A stretch of DNA of 64,000 bases from Vreelandella halophila (GTDB lineage: Bacteria; Pseudomonadota; Gammaproteobacteria; Pseudomonadales; Oleiphilaceae). Location of the stretch: positions 248,001 through 312,000 of the forward strand of contig NZ_WMEX01000001.1 in assembly GCF_009856365.1 (NCBI RefSeq). The letters are read 5' to 3'. The notes beneath the pieces are model-generated. The model had not been told where the DNA came from. It was given only the letters and a program-made list of their open reading frames with translations, and searched no databases. Position 1 is the stretch's first letter. Each line of letters starts with the position of its first letter. The translations under genes were made by a program, and so were the position numbers. Of this stretch, positions 17,580 to 26,669 are shown one piece after another.

Positions 17580-18232
17580 AAAAAACGCTGATGGCTGTTG
17601 CGCTGAGCACGACCATGGTCAGTGGCTGTGCCACCCAGGACGCCTATACCGGTGAACAGCAGACCTCGAAGACCGTTATCGGCAGCGTGATCGGTGCTGT
17701 TGCCGGTGCGGCCACTGGTGCCGCGACGTCGAGCAAGGGTGACCGTGAGAAGGGCATCATGATCGGCGCCGCCTCGGGCGGACTGCTCGGTGCCGGTATC
17801 GGCCAGTACATGGACCGCCAGGAAGCACAGCTGCGCCAGCGGCTCGAAGGTACCGGCGTCCGGGTCAAGCGTGATGGCAACAAGATTGAGCTGATCATGC
17901 CCGGCAATATCACCTTTGACGTGGATCAGTCGAACATCCGTTCGTCTTTCTACAATGTGCTGGACTCCGTGGTGCTGGTGGTGAAGGAGTTCGACCAGAC
18001 CGCCATCGCAGTGGGCGGGCATACCGACAGTACCGGCAGTTTTGAGTACAACCAGCAGCTCAGTGAGAGGCGCGCCCAGTCCGTGGCCCAGTACCTGCTC
18101 AACAAGGGCGTGGCGCAGGGGCGTGTTCATACCACCGGCTATGGCCCGCGCTTCCCCATCGCCAGCAATGATACTGAGCAGGGACGGCAGCAGAACCGCC
18201 GTGTCGAGATCGACCTGATGCCCATGGAATGA
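17576..18232 (+). CDS. OmpA-family lipoprotein (YiaD-like)
   Basis: A 218-residue protein with lipobox VSGC (C18). Residues about 35-85 form a glycine-zipper stretch (VIGSVIGAVAGAATGAATS, then GIMIGAASGGLLGAGIGQY). The OmpA C-terminal domain follows (about 105-215), with GGHTDSTGSFEYNQQLSERR and the closing NRRVEIDLMP; it binds peptidoglycan diaminopimelate through conserved Asp and Arg. The protein likely links a membrane to the cell wall. Its start overlaps the hydrolase stop (ATGA), so the two are translationally coupled. It converges with the DASS gene, whose end is 4 bp away. Confidence 0.92.
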   Translation: MKKTLMAVALSTTMVSGCATQDAYTGEQQTSKTVIGSVIGAVAGAATGAATSSKGDREKGIMIGAASGGLLGAGIGQYMDRQEAQLRQRLEGTGVRVKRDGNKIELIMPGNITFDVDQSNIRSSFYNVLDSVVLVVKEFDQTAIAVGGHTDSTGSFEYNQQLSERRAQSVAQYLLNKGVAQGRVHTTGYGPRFPIASNDTEQGRQQNRRVEIDLMPME

Positions 18233-18236
18233 GGCC

Positions 18237-20015
18237 TCAGCCGGCCCCGCCGGGATAGACGGTGCTGACGGTCAGTACCGTCATGATCCCGCATAGAATA
18301 TTCAGGGGCAGGCCGGCGCGCATGAAATCGATGAACCGGAACCCGCCAGGGCCGAAGACCATCAGATTGGTCTGGTAGCCCAGAGGCGTAGTGAAGCTGG
18401 CGGAGGCTGCCATCATCAGGGTGAGCACAAAGGGCTCCGCCGGCATGCCGGTGCTCTGGGTGATCGCCAGCACAATCGGAAGCGTCAGCAGTGCCGCCGC
18501 GTTGTTGGTGATCATCTCGGTCATGACGTTGACCAGCGCATAGGTGGCCACCAGCATCAGCAGGTAGTCCCCCGCTGTCAGGCTGAGCACACCGTGAGCC
18601 AGCCAGGCGGCTGCCCCCGTCTTGTCCATGGCATTACCGAGCGCGAATGAGCACGCGATGGTCAGCAGCACATGGCCATCCAGGCTGCGCCGGGCCAGGT
18701 TCAGGTTCAGGCACTTGGTGGCCATCATCGCCAGTGCGCCGACCATGGCGGCGTGCAGCATCGACAGGGTGTTGGTGGCGGCCAGCAGCACCACCGCCAG
18801 CAGAATGGTCCAGGCCCGCCAGGACTTGCGGTGGTCCGGGCTTTCCTCTTCCGTGTCGTTGACCAGCAGGAAGTCCCGCGAGTAGCGCTGTCGGGTCACG
18901 AACACGGGCCGCGCCTCCAGCAGCAGCGTGTCCGCCGATTCCAGGCGGATATTGCCGAGGTTGCCTTCAATACGCTTGCCGTTGCGGGCAATGGCCAGTA
19001 CCACTGCGCCGTATTTCTCCCGGAAGCGGCTCTCGCGGATGGTACTGCCCACCGCCAGGCACTCGGGGGATACCACGGCCTCGACAATGCGCCGCTCTGG
19101 TGCCTCCTTGGCAAGCAGGGGCTGTTCCTCGGTGGAGGGCACCAGCCCCCGGATCTGGCGCAGTTCAATGATCGACTGGACGTCACCGGCGAACACCAGG
19201 CGGTCGCCGCTGCGCAGCCGTTCTTCGGACGGTACGGCGGTGACCACACCGCCTTCGCGCTCGATTTCCACCAGGTACAGGCCCTGAAGGTGGCGCAGCC
19301 CGGCTTCTTCCACAGTCTGGCCGACCAGCGGACCGTCATTGGCCACGGCCATCTCCACCGTGTATTCACGGAAATCGCCGAACATCTGCCTGCCATTATT
19401 CCGGCGGCCACGGAGCACGAATGGCAGCCAGAGCACGATGAAGATAAGGCCGACCAGCACCACCGGCACACTGATCCAGGTGATATCGAAGAGGTGGAAC
19501 CCTTCGGTATCCGCCAGATCCATATAGAGGCCATTGACGATGAGGTTGGTGCTGGTGCCGATCAGCGTCAGTGTGCCGCCCAGGATGGCGGCGTAGCTCA
19601 GGGTCATGAGCAGCGGCGCCACGGGAATGCCGTGGTGGCGGGCCCAGCGAGCAATGGCCGGGATGAAGGTGGCAACCACCGGGGTATTGTTCAGGAAGCC
19701 ACTGAGGCCGGCGACCGGGGCGATGACCCTGGCCTGTGCGTACCGTATTGTTTGCGGGTGCCCGAGCAGGTGCTTGATGATCCAGTCCAGCCCACCGGTG
19801 TTATGGATGCCGGCCGCGATCATGTACATGAAGGCAACGGTGATCAGGCCGCTGTTGCTGAAGCCGGCCAGTGCCTCCTGGTGGGTCAGAATGCCGGAGA
19901 CGGTCAGGAAGATCAGGGCCGTGAGCATGACCAGGTCGGTCCCAAGGCGTGTGGTCATCAAAGTGATGAGCACACCGGCCACGGTCATAAGGCTTATCCA
20001 GCCGTTCCAGTCCAT
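18237..20015 (-). CDS. SLC13/DASS-family anion transporter with two TrkA-C domains
   Basis: A 592-residue membrane protein in two halves. The N half has helices to about 190 with the signature NNTPVVATFIP and GTSTNLIVNG. Two cytosolic RCK_C (TrkA-C) domains follow (about 205-290 and 300-385). The C half has NNAAALLTLPIVLAIT and TPLGYQTNLMVFGPGG. SLC13 proteins import dicarboxylates or sulfate with Na+; those with inserted TrkA-C domains are often linked to sulfate, but the substrate is not determined by sequence. No coupled gene lies on either side. Confidence 0.9.
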   Translation of the reverse strand: MDWNGWISLMTVAGVLITLMTTRLGTDLVMLTALIFLTVSGILTHQEALAGFSNSGLITVAFMYMIAAGIHNTGGLDWIIKHLLGHPQTIRYAQARVIAPVAGLSGFLNNTPVVATFIPAIARWARHHGIPVAPLLMTLSYAAILGGTLTLIGTSTNLIVNGLYMDLADTEGFHLFDITWISVPVVLVGLIFIVLWLPFVLRGRRNNGRQMFGDFREYTVEMAVANDGPLVGQTVEEAGLRHLQGLYLVEIEREGGVVTAVPSEERLRSGDRLVFAGDVQSIIELRQIRGLVPSTEEQPLLAKEAPERRIVEAVVSPECLAVGSTIRESRFREKYGAVVLAIARNGKRIEGNLGNIRLESADTLLLEARPVFVTRQRYSRDFLLVNDTEEESPDHRKSWRAWTILLAVVLLAATNTLSMLHAAMVGALAMMATKCLNLNLARRSLDGHVLLTIACSFALGNAMDKTGAAAWLAHGVLSLTAGDYLLMLVATYALVNVMTEMITNNAAALLTLPIVLAITQSTGMPAEPFVLTLMMAASASFTTPLGYQTNLMVFGPGGFRFIDFMRAGLPLNILCGIMTVLTVSTVYPGGAG

Positions 20016-20136
20016 TACGCCTCTCGGGTCATCTGTGAAATACCGGGAGAGGCTACCACTGGCCCATATTACCAGAAAGCCTTATTGTTCATTTTGATAT
20101 TCGTTTAAGGAATTAATAAAAGGGGGAGGAGAAGGC

Positions 20137-20160
20137 GGACACCCGGCTGGGCGGGTGTCC
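20137..20160 (-). terminator. Hairpin downstream of the coiled-coil gene
   Basis: GGACACCCG (20137-20145) and CGGGTGTCC (20152-20160) form a 9-bp perfect stem with a 6-nt loop, 12 bp after the stop at 20172. On the minus strand a pyrimidine-rich stretch and then TTTTATTAATT follow, so termination is plausible though there is no immediate T-run. Confidence 0.55.
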
Positions 20161-20171
20161 CGGGGGTAGGT

Positions 20172-20453
20172 TCAGGAACGACGGTTCAGAAAGTCCTCAA
20201 CCTTGCTCCTGAGCTCACTGAGGCGTGACTCGCCACTGGCGCGAAGTTCCTCGAGTCGTGTGCGGGCCGTATCAATATCCTCCTTGAGGTCCGCAATCCG
20301 CTTGGCGGTCTTTTCCTTGAGTTCTTCCGTGGCCTGATGGTTCTCCGCCTTGGCCTTGTACTCATTGAACTGCGCCCGAAGAGTCTCGAGCCGGCTTTCC
20401 CAGCTCTCAACCTGCGTTTCCAGTTTCTGGATCAGCGTATCCTTCAGTGACAT
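20172..20453 (-). CDS. Small coiled-coil protein
   Basis: A 93-residue, highly charged, almost wholly helical protein: KLETQVESWESRLETLRAQF and later RIADLKEDIDTARTRLEELR show heptad spacing of Leu/Ile through residues 5-90. It has no membrane segment, signal or cysteine. It lies 20 bp downstream of serA on the same strand, with an SD-like GGGAGGTG before its ATG, and ends at a hairpin. Proteins of this type are annotated as hypothetical coiled-coil or sll1863-like proteins. I cannot assign a function. Confidence 0.8.
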   Translation of the reverse strand: MSLKDTLIQKLETQVESWESRLETLRAQFNEYKAKAENHQATEELKEKTAKRIADLKEDIDTARTRLEELRASGESRLSELRSKVEDFLNRRS

Positions 20454-20473
20454 GTCACACCTCCCAGAGTGTG

Positions 20474-21703
20474 TCAGAACAGTACCCGTGCCTTGATGGT
20501 GCCCTTCACTTCACGGAGTTTCTTCAGGGCCACATCGCTGTACGCCTTGTCGACGTCCACCACGACATAACCAATCTGATCATTGGTGCGCAGGTACTGT
20601 CCACACACATTGACGTCATTTTCGGAGAAGATCTGGTTGATCTCGGACATGACGCCCGGGATGTTCTCGTGGATGTGCAGCAGCCGGTGCTGGTTCGGGT
20701 GCTCCGGCAGGGCCACTTCCGGGAAGTTCACCGAGCCCACGGAGGTACCGTTGTCGCTGTAGGTGGACAGCTTCTCGGCCACTTCGGAGCCGATGTTCTC
20801 CTGCGCCTCTACGGTGGAGCCACCCACGTGGGGGGTCAGTATGACGTTGTCGAACTCACGCAGCGGGGAGACGAACTCCTCGTTGTTGGACTTCGGTTCG
20901 GTCGGGAAGACATCCACGGCCGCGCCAAGCAGCTTACCGGAGCGCAGGGCGTCGGCGAGGGCATCAATGTCCAGCACGGTACCGCGCGAGGCATTGATCA
21001 GGATGGAGCCCTGCTTCATCTGGGCCAGCTCCTCGGCGCCGAACATGTTGCGTGTGGATTCGGTCTCCGGGACGTGCAGGGTCACCACGTCGGATATCGC
21101 CAGCAGCTCCTTCATGGAGCTCACCTGGGTGGCGTTGCCCAGTGACAGCTTGGCGATGACGTCGTAGAAGTAGACATGCATGCCCAGGGATTCGGCCAGC
21201 ACGCTCAGCTGTGAGCCGATGTTGCCGTAACCGATGATGCCCAGGTTCTTGCCCCGGGTTTCGTAGCTGTTGCTGGCGGACTTGGTCCAGACACCGCGGT
21301 GGGCGGCGGCGTTTTTCTCGGGAGTGCCGCGCAGCAGCAGGATGGTCTGTGCGATCACCAGCTCCGCCACGCTGCGCGTGTTGGAATGCGGCGCGTTGAA
21401 AACGGCAATACCGCGCTTCTTGGCGGCTTCCAGATCGACCTGGTTGGTGCCGATGCAGAAGCAGCCCACGGCCACCAGCTTGTTGGCGTGCTGGAACACC
21501 TTCTCAGTGAGCTGGGTGCGGGAGCGGATGCCGATGAAATGGGCATCCTTGATCTTCTCCAGCAGCTCGTCCTCCGGCAGGGAGTGGCTGATGTGTTCGA
21601 TGTTGGTGTAGCCGGCTGCGTTCAGTGCATCCACGGCCGACTGGTGAACGCCCTCAAGAAGCAGAAAGCGAATCTTACTCTTGTCGAGTGATGTCTTAGC
21701 CAT
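20474..21703 (-). CDS. serA: D-3-phosphoglycerate dehydrogenase SerA
   Basis: A 409-residue protein of E. coli SerA type: a substrate domain; an NAD domain with GYGNIGSQLSVLAESLGM; the catalytic set R, E and H in NASRGTVLDIDAL and TPHVGGSTVEAQENIG; then a C-terminal ACT domain (about 335-409, VMSEINQIFSENDVN) that gives serine feedback inhibition. It makes 3-phosphohydroxypyruvate, the first step of serine synthesis, and such enzymes also reduce 2-oxoglutarate to D-2-hydroxyglutarate. It is divergent from a D-2-hydroxyglutarate-dehydrogenase-like gene, a pairing shown to be functional in Pseudomonas. serB is also in this window. Confidence 0.96.
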   Translation of the reverse strand: MAKTSLDKSKIRFLLLEGVHQSAVDALNAAGYTNIEHISHSLPEDELLEKIKDAHFIGIRSRTQLTEKVFQHANKLVAVGCFCIGTNQVDLEAAKKRGIAVFNAPHSNTRSVAELVIAQTILLLRGTPEKNAAAHRGVWTKSASNSYETRGKNLGIIGYGNIGSQLSVLAESLGMHVYFYDVIAKLSLGNATQVSSMKELLAISDVVTLHVPETESTRNMFGAEELAQMKQGSILINASRGTVLDIDALADALRSGKLLGAAVDVFPTEPKSNNEEFVSPLREFDNVILTPHVGGSTVEAQENIGSEVAEKLSTYSDNGTSVGSVNFPEVALPEHPNQHRLLHIHENIPGVMSEINQIFSENDVNVCGQYLRTNDQIGYVVVDVDKAYSDVALKKLREVKGTIKARVLF

Positions 21704-21786
21704 GACAGAAAATTCCCGTCTGAGTCAGAGTTTTCGAAAAAATAAAGTGAAATCAGAAAGTTGCGGTCTTCGCCGCATTGCTGGAG

Positions 21787-21806
21787 AAGCTATGGTAGCA
21801 TAGCTT
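21787..21806. promoter_or_regulatory. Palindrome in the serA/flavoprotein divergent spacer
   Basis: AAGCTATG (21787-21794) and CATAGCTT (21799-21806) form a perfect 8-bp inverted repeat with a GTAG spacer, 60 bp before the flavoprotein ATG and 84 bp before serA. A second small stem, CCGAC/GTCGG, lies near 21818-21832. Its position suggests a shared operator; no regulator is identified. Confidence 0.4.
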
Positions 21807-21865
21807 ACGATCTTTTCCCGACTTTTGGTCGGATTTTGAACAGCTCCTGGAGGAATCCTGACGCT

Positions 21866-23275
21866 ATGAGTACAACGGCAACGGCGTTCGATCCGCAGAC
21901 ACTTGAAGGACTTCTTACCGACGGTGGTAAGGTCCTGACCGCCCCTGACGATCTGGCCGCCTATGGCTGCGACTGGACCCGCATCTACGATCCGGCGCCA
22001 CTGGCTGTGGTGCTGCCGAAATCAACGGAGGAGGTTCAGGCCATCGTCCGGTACGCCAATGAGCAGCACATGGCGCTGGTGCCCTCCGGTGGCCGCACCG
22101 GCCTGAGCGCAGGTGCTGTCGCCGCCAACGGTGAACTGGTGGTGGCCATGGATCGCATGAACCGGATCCTGGATTTCAATGCCAATGACCGTCTGGTGCA
22201 GTGCGAGGCGGGTGTGGTGACCGAGCAGCTGCAGCAGTACGCGGACGAGCAGGGCCTGTACTATCCGGTGGATTTCGCCTCCGCCGGTTCCAGTGAACTG
22301 GGCGGCAACATTGCCACCAATGCTGGCGGCATCAAGGTGATCCGCTATGGCATGACCCGTGACTGGGTGCTGGGCCTGAAGGTGGTCACCGGTGCCGGCG
22401 AGATCCTGGAGCTCAACAATGGGCTCGAGAAGAACAACACCGGCTATGATCTGCGCCAGCTGTTCATCGGCGGCGAGGGCACCCTGGGCTTCATTACCGA
22501 GGCGACCATGAAGCTGGCGCGCCAGCCCTCCAATCTGACGGTGATGGTTCTGGGGCTGAATGACCTGAGCAATACCATGGATGTGCTCCAGAGCTTCCGC
22601 TCCAAGCTGGACCTGACCGCTTACGAGTTCTTCTCCAATGAGGCGATCGGGCATGTCCAGGCGCATGCCGAGGTGCCGCGGCCGTTCGAGACCGAGTGCC
22701 CCTACTACGCGCTGTTGGAGTTCGAGGCGACCTCCGAGGGTGTGATGGAGGAGGCCATGGCGCTGTTCGAGCACTGTGTGGAGCAGGAGTGGGTGGTTGA
22801 TGGTGTCATCAGCCAGAGCGAAAGCCAGGCACAGAAGCTGTGGCAGCTGCGGGAGCGGATCTCGGAGTCCATTGCGCCGCATACGCCCTACAAGAATGAT
22901 CTGTCAGTGCGGATTTCGAAGGTGCCGGAGTTCCTGAACGAGATCCATTCGGTGGTGAGCAAGGAGTACCCGGATTTCGAGATCATCTGGTACGGCCACA
23001 TCGGCGACGGCAACCTGCACCTGAACATCCTCAAGCCAGGTGACATGGAGAAGCAGGAGTTCTTCAAGCGCTGTGAGACGGTGAACGATCTGGTGTTTGA
23101 TATCGTTCAGCGTTATGAGGGCAGTGTCTCCGCCGAGCATGGTGTGGGGATGGTGAAGAAGAAGTACCTCGGGTTTACCAAGAGTGCCGAGGAGATTGCT
23201 GTTATGAAGGGGATCAAGAAGGTATTTGATCCTAACGGCATCATGAACCCGGGTAAGTTGATCGACTCGGACTGA
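21866..23275 (+). CDS. FAD-binding oxidoreductase, D-2-hydroxyglutarate dehydrogenase-like
   Basis: Start at ATG 21866 (MSTTATAFDPQ), which has GGAGG 10 nt upstream; an in-frame ATG at 21761 lies in the promoter region. The 469-residue protein has a VAO-type FAD_binding_4 domain (PSGGRTGLSAGAVA; ASAGSSELGGNIATNAGG) and an FAD-oxidase C domain with IWYGHIGDGNLHLNIL, which carries the metal-binding histidines. This group includes D-2-hydroxyglutarate dehydrogenase and glycolate/D-lactate oxidases. The divergent serA favours D-2-hydroxyglutarate, whose removal pulls the SerA reaction forward (shown in Pseudomonas). Confidence 0.88.
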   Translation: MSTTATAFDPQTLEGLLTDGGKVLTAPDDLAAYGCDWTRIYDPAPLAVVLPKSTEEVQAIVRYANEQHMALVPSGGRTGLSAGAVAANGELVVAMDRMNRILDFNANDRLVQCEAGVVTEQLQQYADEQGLYYPVDFASAGSSELGGNIATNAGGIKVIRYGMTRDWVLGLKVVTGAGEILELNNGLEKNNTGYDLRQLFIGGEGTLGFITEATMKLARQPSNLTVMVLGLNDLSNTMDVLQSFRSKLDLTAYEFFSNEAIGHVQAHAEVPRPFETECPYYALLEFEATSEGVMEEAMALFEHCVEQEWVVDGVISQSESQAQKLWQLRERISESIAPHTPYKNDLSVRISKVPEFLNEIHSVVSKEYPDFEIIWYGHIGDGNLHLNILKPGDMEKQEFFKRCETVNDLVFDIVQRYEGSVSAEHGVGMVKKKYLGFTKSAEEIAVMKGIKKVFDPNGIMNPGKLIDSD

Positions 23276-23312
23276 GGTTTGGCGTCGTCACCAGCTTGCT
23301 GGCTTGGCTGCT

Positions 23313-23422
23313 GTGTGGCGCGCCGGGGGATCCCTTTCAGGGACCGCTGTGAACCCATCCCTGGGCGCTGGCGCGATGACATCCTGTCATCGAGCCTCCC
23401 TGAAAGGGATCCCCCGCCACAC
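23313..23422. repeat. Family A palindromic intergenic element, copy 1
   Basis: Arms 23325-23343 and 23397-23415 are perfectly complementary over 19 bp, starting GGGGGATCC and ending CAGGGA at the core. GTGTGGC (23313-23319) and GCCACAC (23416-23422) extend the stem after a 5-nt bulge. The 53-nt core (23344-23396) contains CCCA-TCCC-TGGG and the hairpin CGATGACA-TCC-TGTCATCG. It sits in the 215-bp gap between convergent genes. Copies at 35762 and 37930 share the core but have different, still self-complementary arms. Confidence 0.9.
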
Positions 23423-23490
23423 CACTTCATACCCTTTCGATAGCGCAGGCGAGCTGTTCTCAGCCGTATCCGGCTGATTGACCTGCCTGT

Positions 23491-24804
23491 CTAGTCTGAT
23501 TCCTGTTCGAGATATTCTTCCAGCAATGGCCGGAAATCGGTCTTCACGCCCAGGCGTTTCATCATCCAGTAGTGGCCGGCGATCATGCGGTCGATGAGGA
23601 TGCTTTCGACCGGGGGTTTGAAGGCGTTCAGGTACTGGAACACGCTGCGGGTGTTGGCGGCGACCTGCTGGTGGAGGTCGGATTGGCCGTAGTCGTAGGG
23701 CTGGTTGCCCGGGTCCAGGGGCTGGTAGAAGATGTTGCGCCACATTCTGTAGTACTCGGGGTCTACCGGCGGGTGGTCTTCCACGCGGGCGCCAAGGTGG
23801 ATCAGGTGCTGGTCGAGAGCTGCGTAGTCCTCGTTGAGGGCGTCGACGATGCAGTGGCGGTAGGCCGCAACCGTTGAGGGCCGCAGGGTTTTGACGCAGC
23901 CGAAGTCGTAGAGGACGACGGTGCCGTCGGGCCGGTAGGCGAAGTTGCCGGCGTGGGGGTCGCCGTGGATGCAGCGGTGGCGGAACAGGCCGTCGGCCAT
24001 GGTGCGGAAGATGCGGTGGCCGATGAGGTTGATGGTCTCCTGGTCGTAGCGCTCCCGGGTGACCTCGCTGATGTGGTCGCCTTCGACCTTTTCCATGGTG
24101 AGCACGCGGCGCGAGCTGCGTTCCGGGATGGCTTCCGGGATCAGGATGCCGTCGTCACCGCCGTGCTGTTGGGCAAAGTGGTGGATGTTGCGGGCTTCGT
24201 TCTCGTAGTCGAGTTCCTCGTGCAGGCGGTCGCGAACTTCGTTGAAGAGGTCGTCGACGCTTTCCTTGGGCATTTTCAGCAGCCCGCCGAGGCGCAGGGC
24301 GGTGCGCAGCTGGCGCAGGTCGGAGTCGCAGGAGCGGTCGACGCCGGGGTACTGGATCTTGATGACCACCTGGCGGCCATCAAGGAGCTGGCCGGCATGG
24401 ACCTGGCCAATGGAGGCGGCGGCGTAGGGGGTTTCGTCCACACTGGCGAAGAGATTCTCCACACTGTCCCCGAGTTCGCTCTCGATCTGCTGCCGGATGA
24501 CTGCGAATTCCATCGCCGGCGCCTCTTTCTGCAGGCGCTGGAGGGCATCGGTGAGTTCCCGGGGCAGGAAGTCCTGGGTCTGGGAGGCGATCTGGCCGAC
24601 CTTCATGACCGCGCCCTTGAGCTCGCCGAGGGTGTCTACGATTTCCTCGGCCATGCGACTGTAGTACTCGTGGCGGCTTTCCTCGCTCTCCTCGCTGAAA
24701 AGCCCGCGGGCCTTGCGCGCAGCGTAGCTGGAGGCGACTGAGCCGGTCATGCCGGCCAGGCGGAAGAATCGCCCGGTCCGTGTTGTAACCGGTTTCCTGC
24801 TCAT
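23491..24804 (-). CDS. ABC1/UbiB-family atypical kinase (AarF-like)
   Basis: A 437-residue protein with the UbiB/ADCK signatures: the KxGQ helix GAVMKVGQIASQ (about 60-72), the Ala-rich nucleotide loop YAAASIGQVHAGQ, the invariant lysine in VVIKIQYPGVD, and the catalytic block HGDPHAGNFAYRPDG with YDFGC as the DFG equivalent. These proteins support ubiquinone synthesis or lipid handling as ATPases rather than protein kinases. Its C-terminus differs from the long membrane-anchored UbiB, so it is a paralogue rather than ubiB itself. The FAH-family gene lies 19 bp upstream on the same strand. Confidence 0.9.
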   Translation of the reverse strand: MSRKPVTTRTGRFFRLAGMTGSVASSYAARKARGLFSEESEESRHEYYSRMAEEIVDTLGELKGAVMKVGQIASQTQDFLPRELTDALQRLQKEAPAMEFAVIRQQIESELGDSVENLFASVDETPYAAASIGQVHAGQLLDGRQVVIKIQYPGVDRSCDSDLRQLRTALRLGGLLKMPKESVDDLFNEVRDRLHEELDYENEARNIHHFAQQHGGDDGILIPEAIPERSSRRVLTMEKVEGDHISEVTRERYDQETINLIGHRIFRTMADGLFRHRCIHGDPHAGNFAYRPDGTVVLYDFGCVKTLRPSTVAAYRHCIVDALNEDYAALDQHLIHLGARVEDHPPVDPEYYRMWRNIFYQPLDPGNQPYDYGQSDLHQQVAANTRSVFQYLNAFKPPVESILIDRMIAGHYWMMKRLGVKTDFRPLLEEYLEQESD

Positions 24805-24823
24805 GAATCGAGGGAGCTCCGTG

Positions 24824-25486
24824 TCAGAGAACGCTGGTGGCGATCGTCAGCTGGTCTTCCAGTGTTAGCGTCAGCTCGCTGCCTGAGGCCAATACCCCGA
24901 CACCGGCTGGCGTGCCCGTCAGCACAACATCCCCGGGTTCCAGCGTAAAGTGTTTACTCATATACGACACAAGTGCGGGAATGGGTTTGATCATGTCGGC
25001 GGTGTCACCGCTCTGGCGTGGTTCGCCGTCGATCGCGAGGGTGAACTGTAGATTCCCGGTGGTGAGCCCGGCCCGCGGGATGAATCGGGAGAGAGGGCAG
25101 GCGCCATCAAACGCCTTGGCGATTTCCCAGGGATGACCTTCTTTCTTGAGTCGACTCTGGGTCTGGCGCAGGGTCAGATCCAGAGCCAGGCCCAGTCCGG
25201 TGATGGCCGCGTCGGCTTCGGTTTCGTTGGCATGGCTCAGTCGCCTGCCGATGAGCAGAGCCAGCTCGGTCTCGTAGTGGACAGGCTCATCCACCGGAGG
25301 CAGGCGGATGCCGGCCTCGAGCTCTGTGATGGCAGATGGTGGTTTGATGAACAGCAGCGGTTCGGTCGGGACCGGGTTGTCCAGTTCAGCGGCATGTTCC
25401 GCGTAATTGCGCCCCACACACACCGCTTTGGTGATGGGGGTGTCGCTGCTTGTGCCCTCCAGAAAGCGCGCCCTTGGCAGTGTCAT
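24824..25486 (-). CDS. Fumarylacetoacetate hydrolase family protein (YcgM-like)
   Basis: A 220-residue single-domain FAH enzyme. It has CVGRNYAEHAAELDNPVP, LLFIKPPSAI, HYETELALLIGR (metal-binding glutamates), TLRQTQSRLKKEGHPWEIAKAFD, and the final DVVLTGTPAGVGVL. Length and motifs match YcgM/FAHD1, which act as acylpyruvase, oxaloacetate decarboxylase or oxaloacetate tautomerase. The third role protects succinate dehydrogenase from the enol form, but which applies here is unknown. It precedes the UbiB-like gene, probably in one transcript. Confidence 0.9.
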   Translation of the reverse strand: MTLPRARFLEGTSSDTPITKAVCVGRNYAEHAAELDNPVPTEPLLFIKPPSAITELEAGIRLPPVDEPVHYETELALLIGRRLSHANETEADAAITGLGLALDLTLRQTQSRLKKEGHPWEIAKAFDGACPLSRFIPRAGLTTGNLQFTLAIDGEPRQSGDTADMIKPIPALVSYMSKHFTLEPGDVVLTGTPAGVGVLASGSELTLTLEDQLTIATSVL

Positions 25487-25562
25487 TGTCGTCTCCGTTG
25501 GTCATGACGATCCAAGCATAGCGGACCTCGATACGGCATTGCACGAACTGGCCGGCCACCGC

Positions 25563-26669
25563 TTATGGGGTGAGGCGGACCACGCGCCCATTGGCGGCGT
25601 CGGTCAGCAGCCAGAGGGTACCCTCTGGCCCCTGGGTCACCGCCCGGATGCGTTCTCCCCAATCGCTCAGCAGATCTTCCTCCCTGGTTACCTTGTCCCC
25701 GTCCAGTTCCACACGGACCAGCTTTTTCATGGCCAGGGCACCGACGAAGAGGTCACCCTGCCAGTCGGGGAAACGCTCGCCGGTGTAGAAGGCCATGCCC
25801 GAGGGCGCAATTGAAGGGTCCCAGTAATGCAGGGGCTGGGCCATGCCTTCCTTGTGGTTTTTTTCGGAAATGATGGTGCCGTCGTAATCAATGCCGTAGG
25901 TGATCTCGGGCCAGCCGTAATTGGTGCCGGCTTCGATGATGTTGATCTCATCGCCGCCCTGAGGCCCGTGTTCGTGGCTCCAGATCGCACCGGTTTCCGG
26001 GTGGCGGGTCATGCCCTGGATATTGCGGTTGCCGACGGTGTAGAAGGTGTCGTTCGTAGCCGGATTGTCCAGGAAGGGGTTGCCCGGGGCCGGCTCGCCA
26101 TCGAGGGTGATGCGGTGGACGCCGCCGGCGTCATCATCGGTCTTCTGCGCACGCTGCTTTTCGCCCCGGTCGCCCACAGCGACGTACAGGTTGTGGTCAT
26201 CATCGAAGACCATGCGGCCGGCGAAGTGGCGCGTGGTGCTGGAGCGGGGTTCGGCGGTGAAGATCACCTCGCGGTTGTTGAGGCGGTGGTCCTCCAGCGT
26301 GGCGTGCATCACCCGGGTGGTCATGCCCTCACTGTTGCGGTGGGCGTAGCTGATGACCAGTTCCTTGTTCTCCTCGAAGTCCGGGTGGAGTACCACATCC
26401 AGAAGGCCACCCTGGCCCCGGGCGGCAACCTCGGGTACGTTGCCGATGGCGTCCTCCCGGAGAGTACCGTCTTCGATCAGGCGCAGGCGCCCGGCGCGCT
26501 CGGTGACCAGGGCGTCACCGTCGGGCAGGAAGGCGATGCTCCAGGGGTGTTCCAGCCCTTCGGCAACGGTCTCGACCTGGAAGTCGTAGTGCTCGGATTC
26601 GAAGCTCTGGGCGGTGCATGGGACCGACGTGAGGGCGAGGGCCAGGATAAGCAGCTTGCTGGGGTTCAT
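25563..26669 (-). CDS. PQQ-dependent soluble aldose sugar dehydrogenase-like protein (YliI type)
   Basis: A 368-residue exported protein with a signal peptide (1-23, SVPCTAQSF). The six-bladed GDH_2-type propeller is marked by LEHPWSIAFLPDGDALVTER, GGLLDVVLHPDF, the HFAGRMVFDDDHNLYVAVGD block, IWSHEHGPQGGDEINII and GYDG-like WPEITYGIDYDG. The Glu-His and Gly-Asp pairs are those that bind PQQ and Ca2+ in YliI/Asd enzymes, which oxidise aldoses in the periplasm. No PQQ synthesis genes are in the window. It stands alone, with a long promoter region holding repeat B1. Confidence 0.9.
   Translation of the reverse strand: MNPSKLLILALALTSVPCTAQSFESEHYDFQVETVAEGLEHPWSIAFLPDGDALVTERAGRLRLIEDGTLREDAIGNVPEVAARGQGGLLDVVLHPDFEENKELVISYAHRNSEGMTTRVMHATLEDHRLNNREVIFTAEPRSSTTRHFAGRMVFDDDHNLYVAVGDRGEKQRAQKTDDDAGGVHRITLDGEPAPGNPFLDNPATNDTFYTVGNRNIQGMTRHPETGAIWSHEHGPQGGDEINIIEAGTNYGWPEITYGIDYDGTIISEKNHKEGMAQPLHYWDPSIAPSGMAFYTGERFPDWQGDLFVGALAMKKLVRVELDGDKVTREEDLLSDWGERIRAVTQGPEGTLWLLTDAANGRVVRLTP

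Noticed and set aside
23113-23430. Small ORFs reading through family A copies
   Set aside because: They begin inside neighbouring genes or in the repeat and share only repeat-encoded residues; not conserved as proteins.
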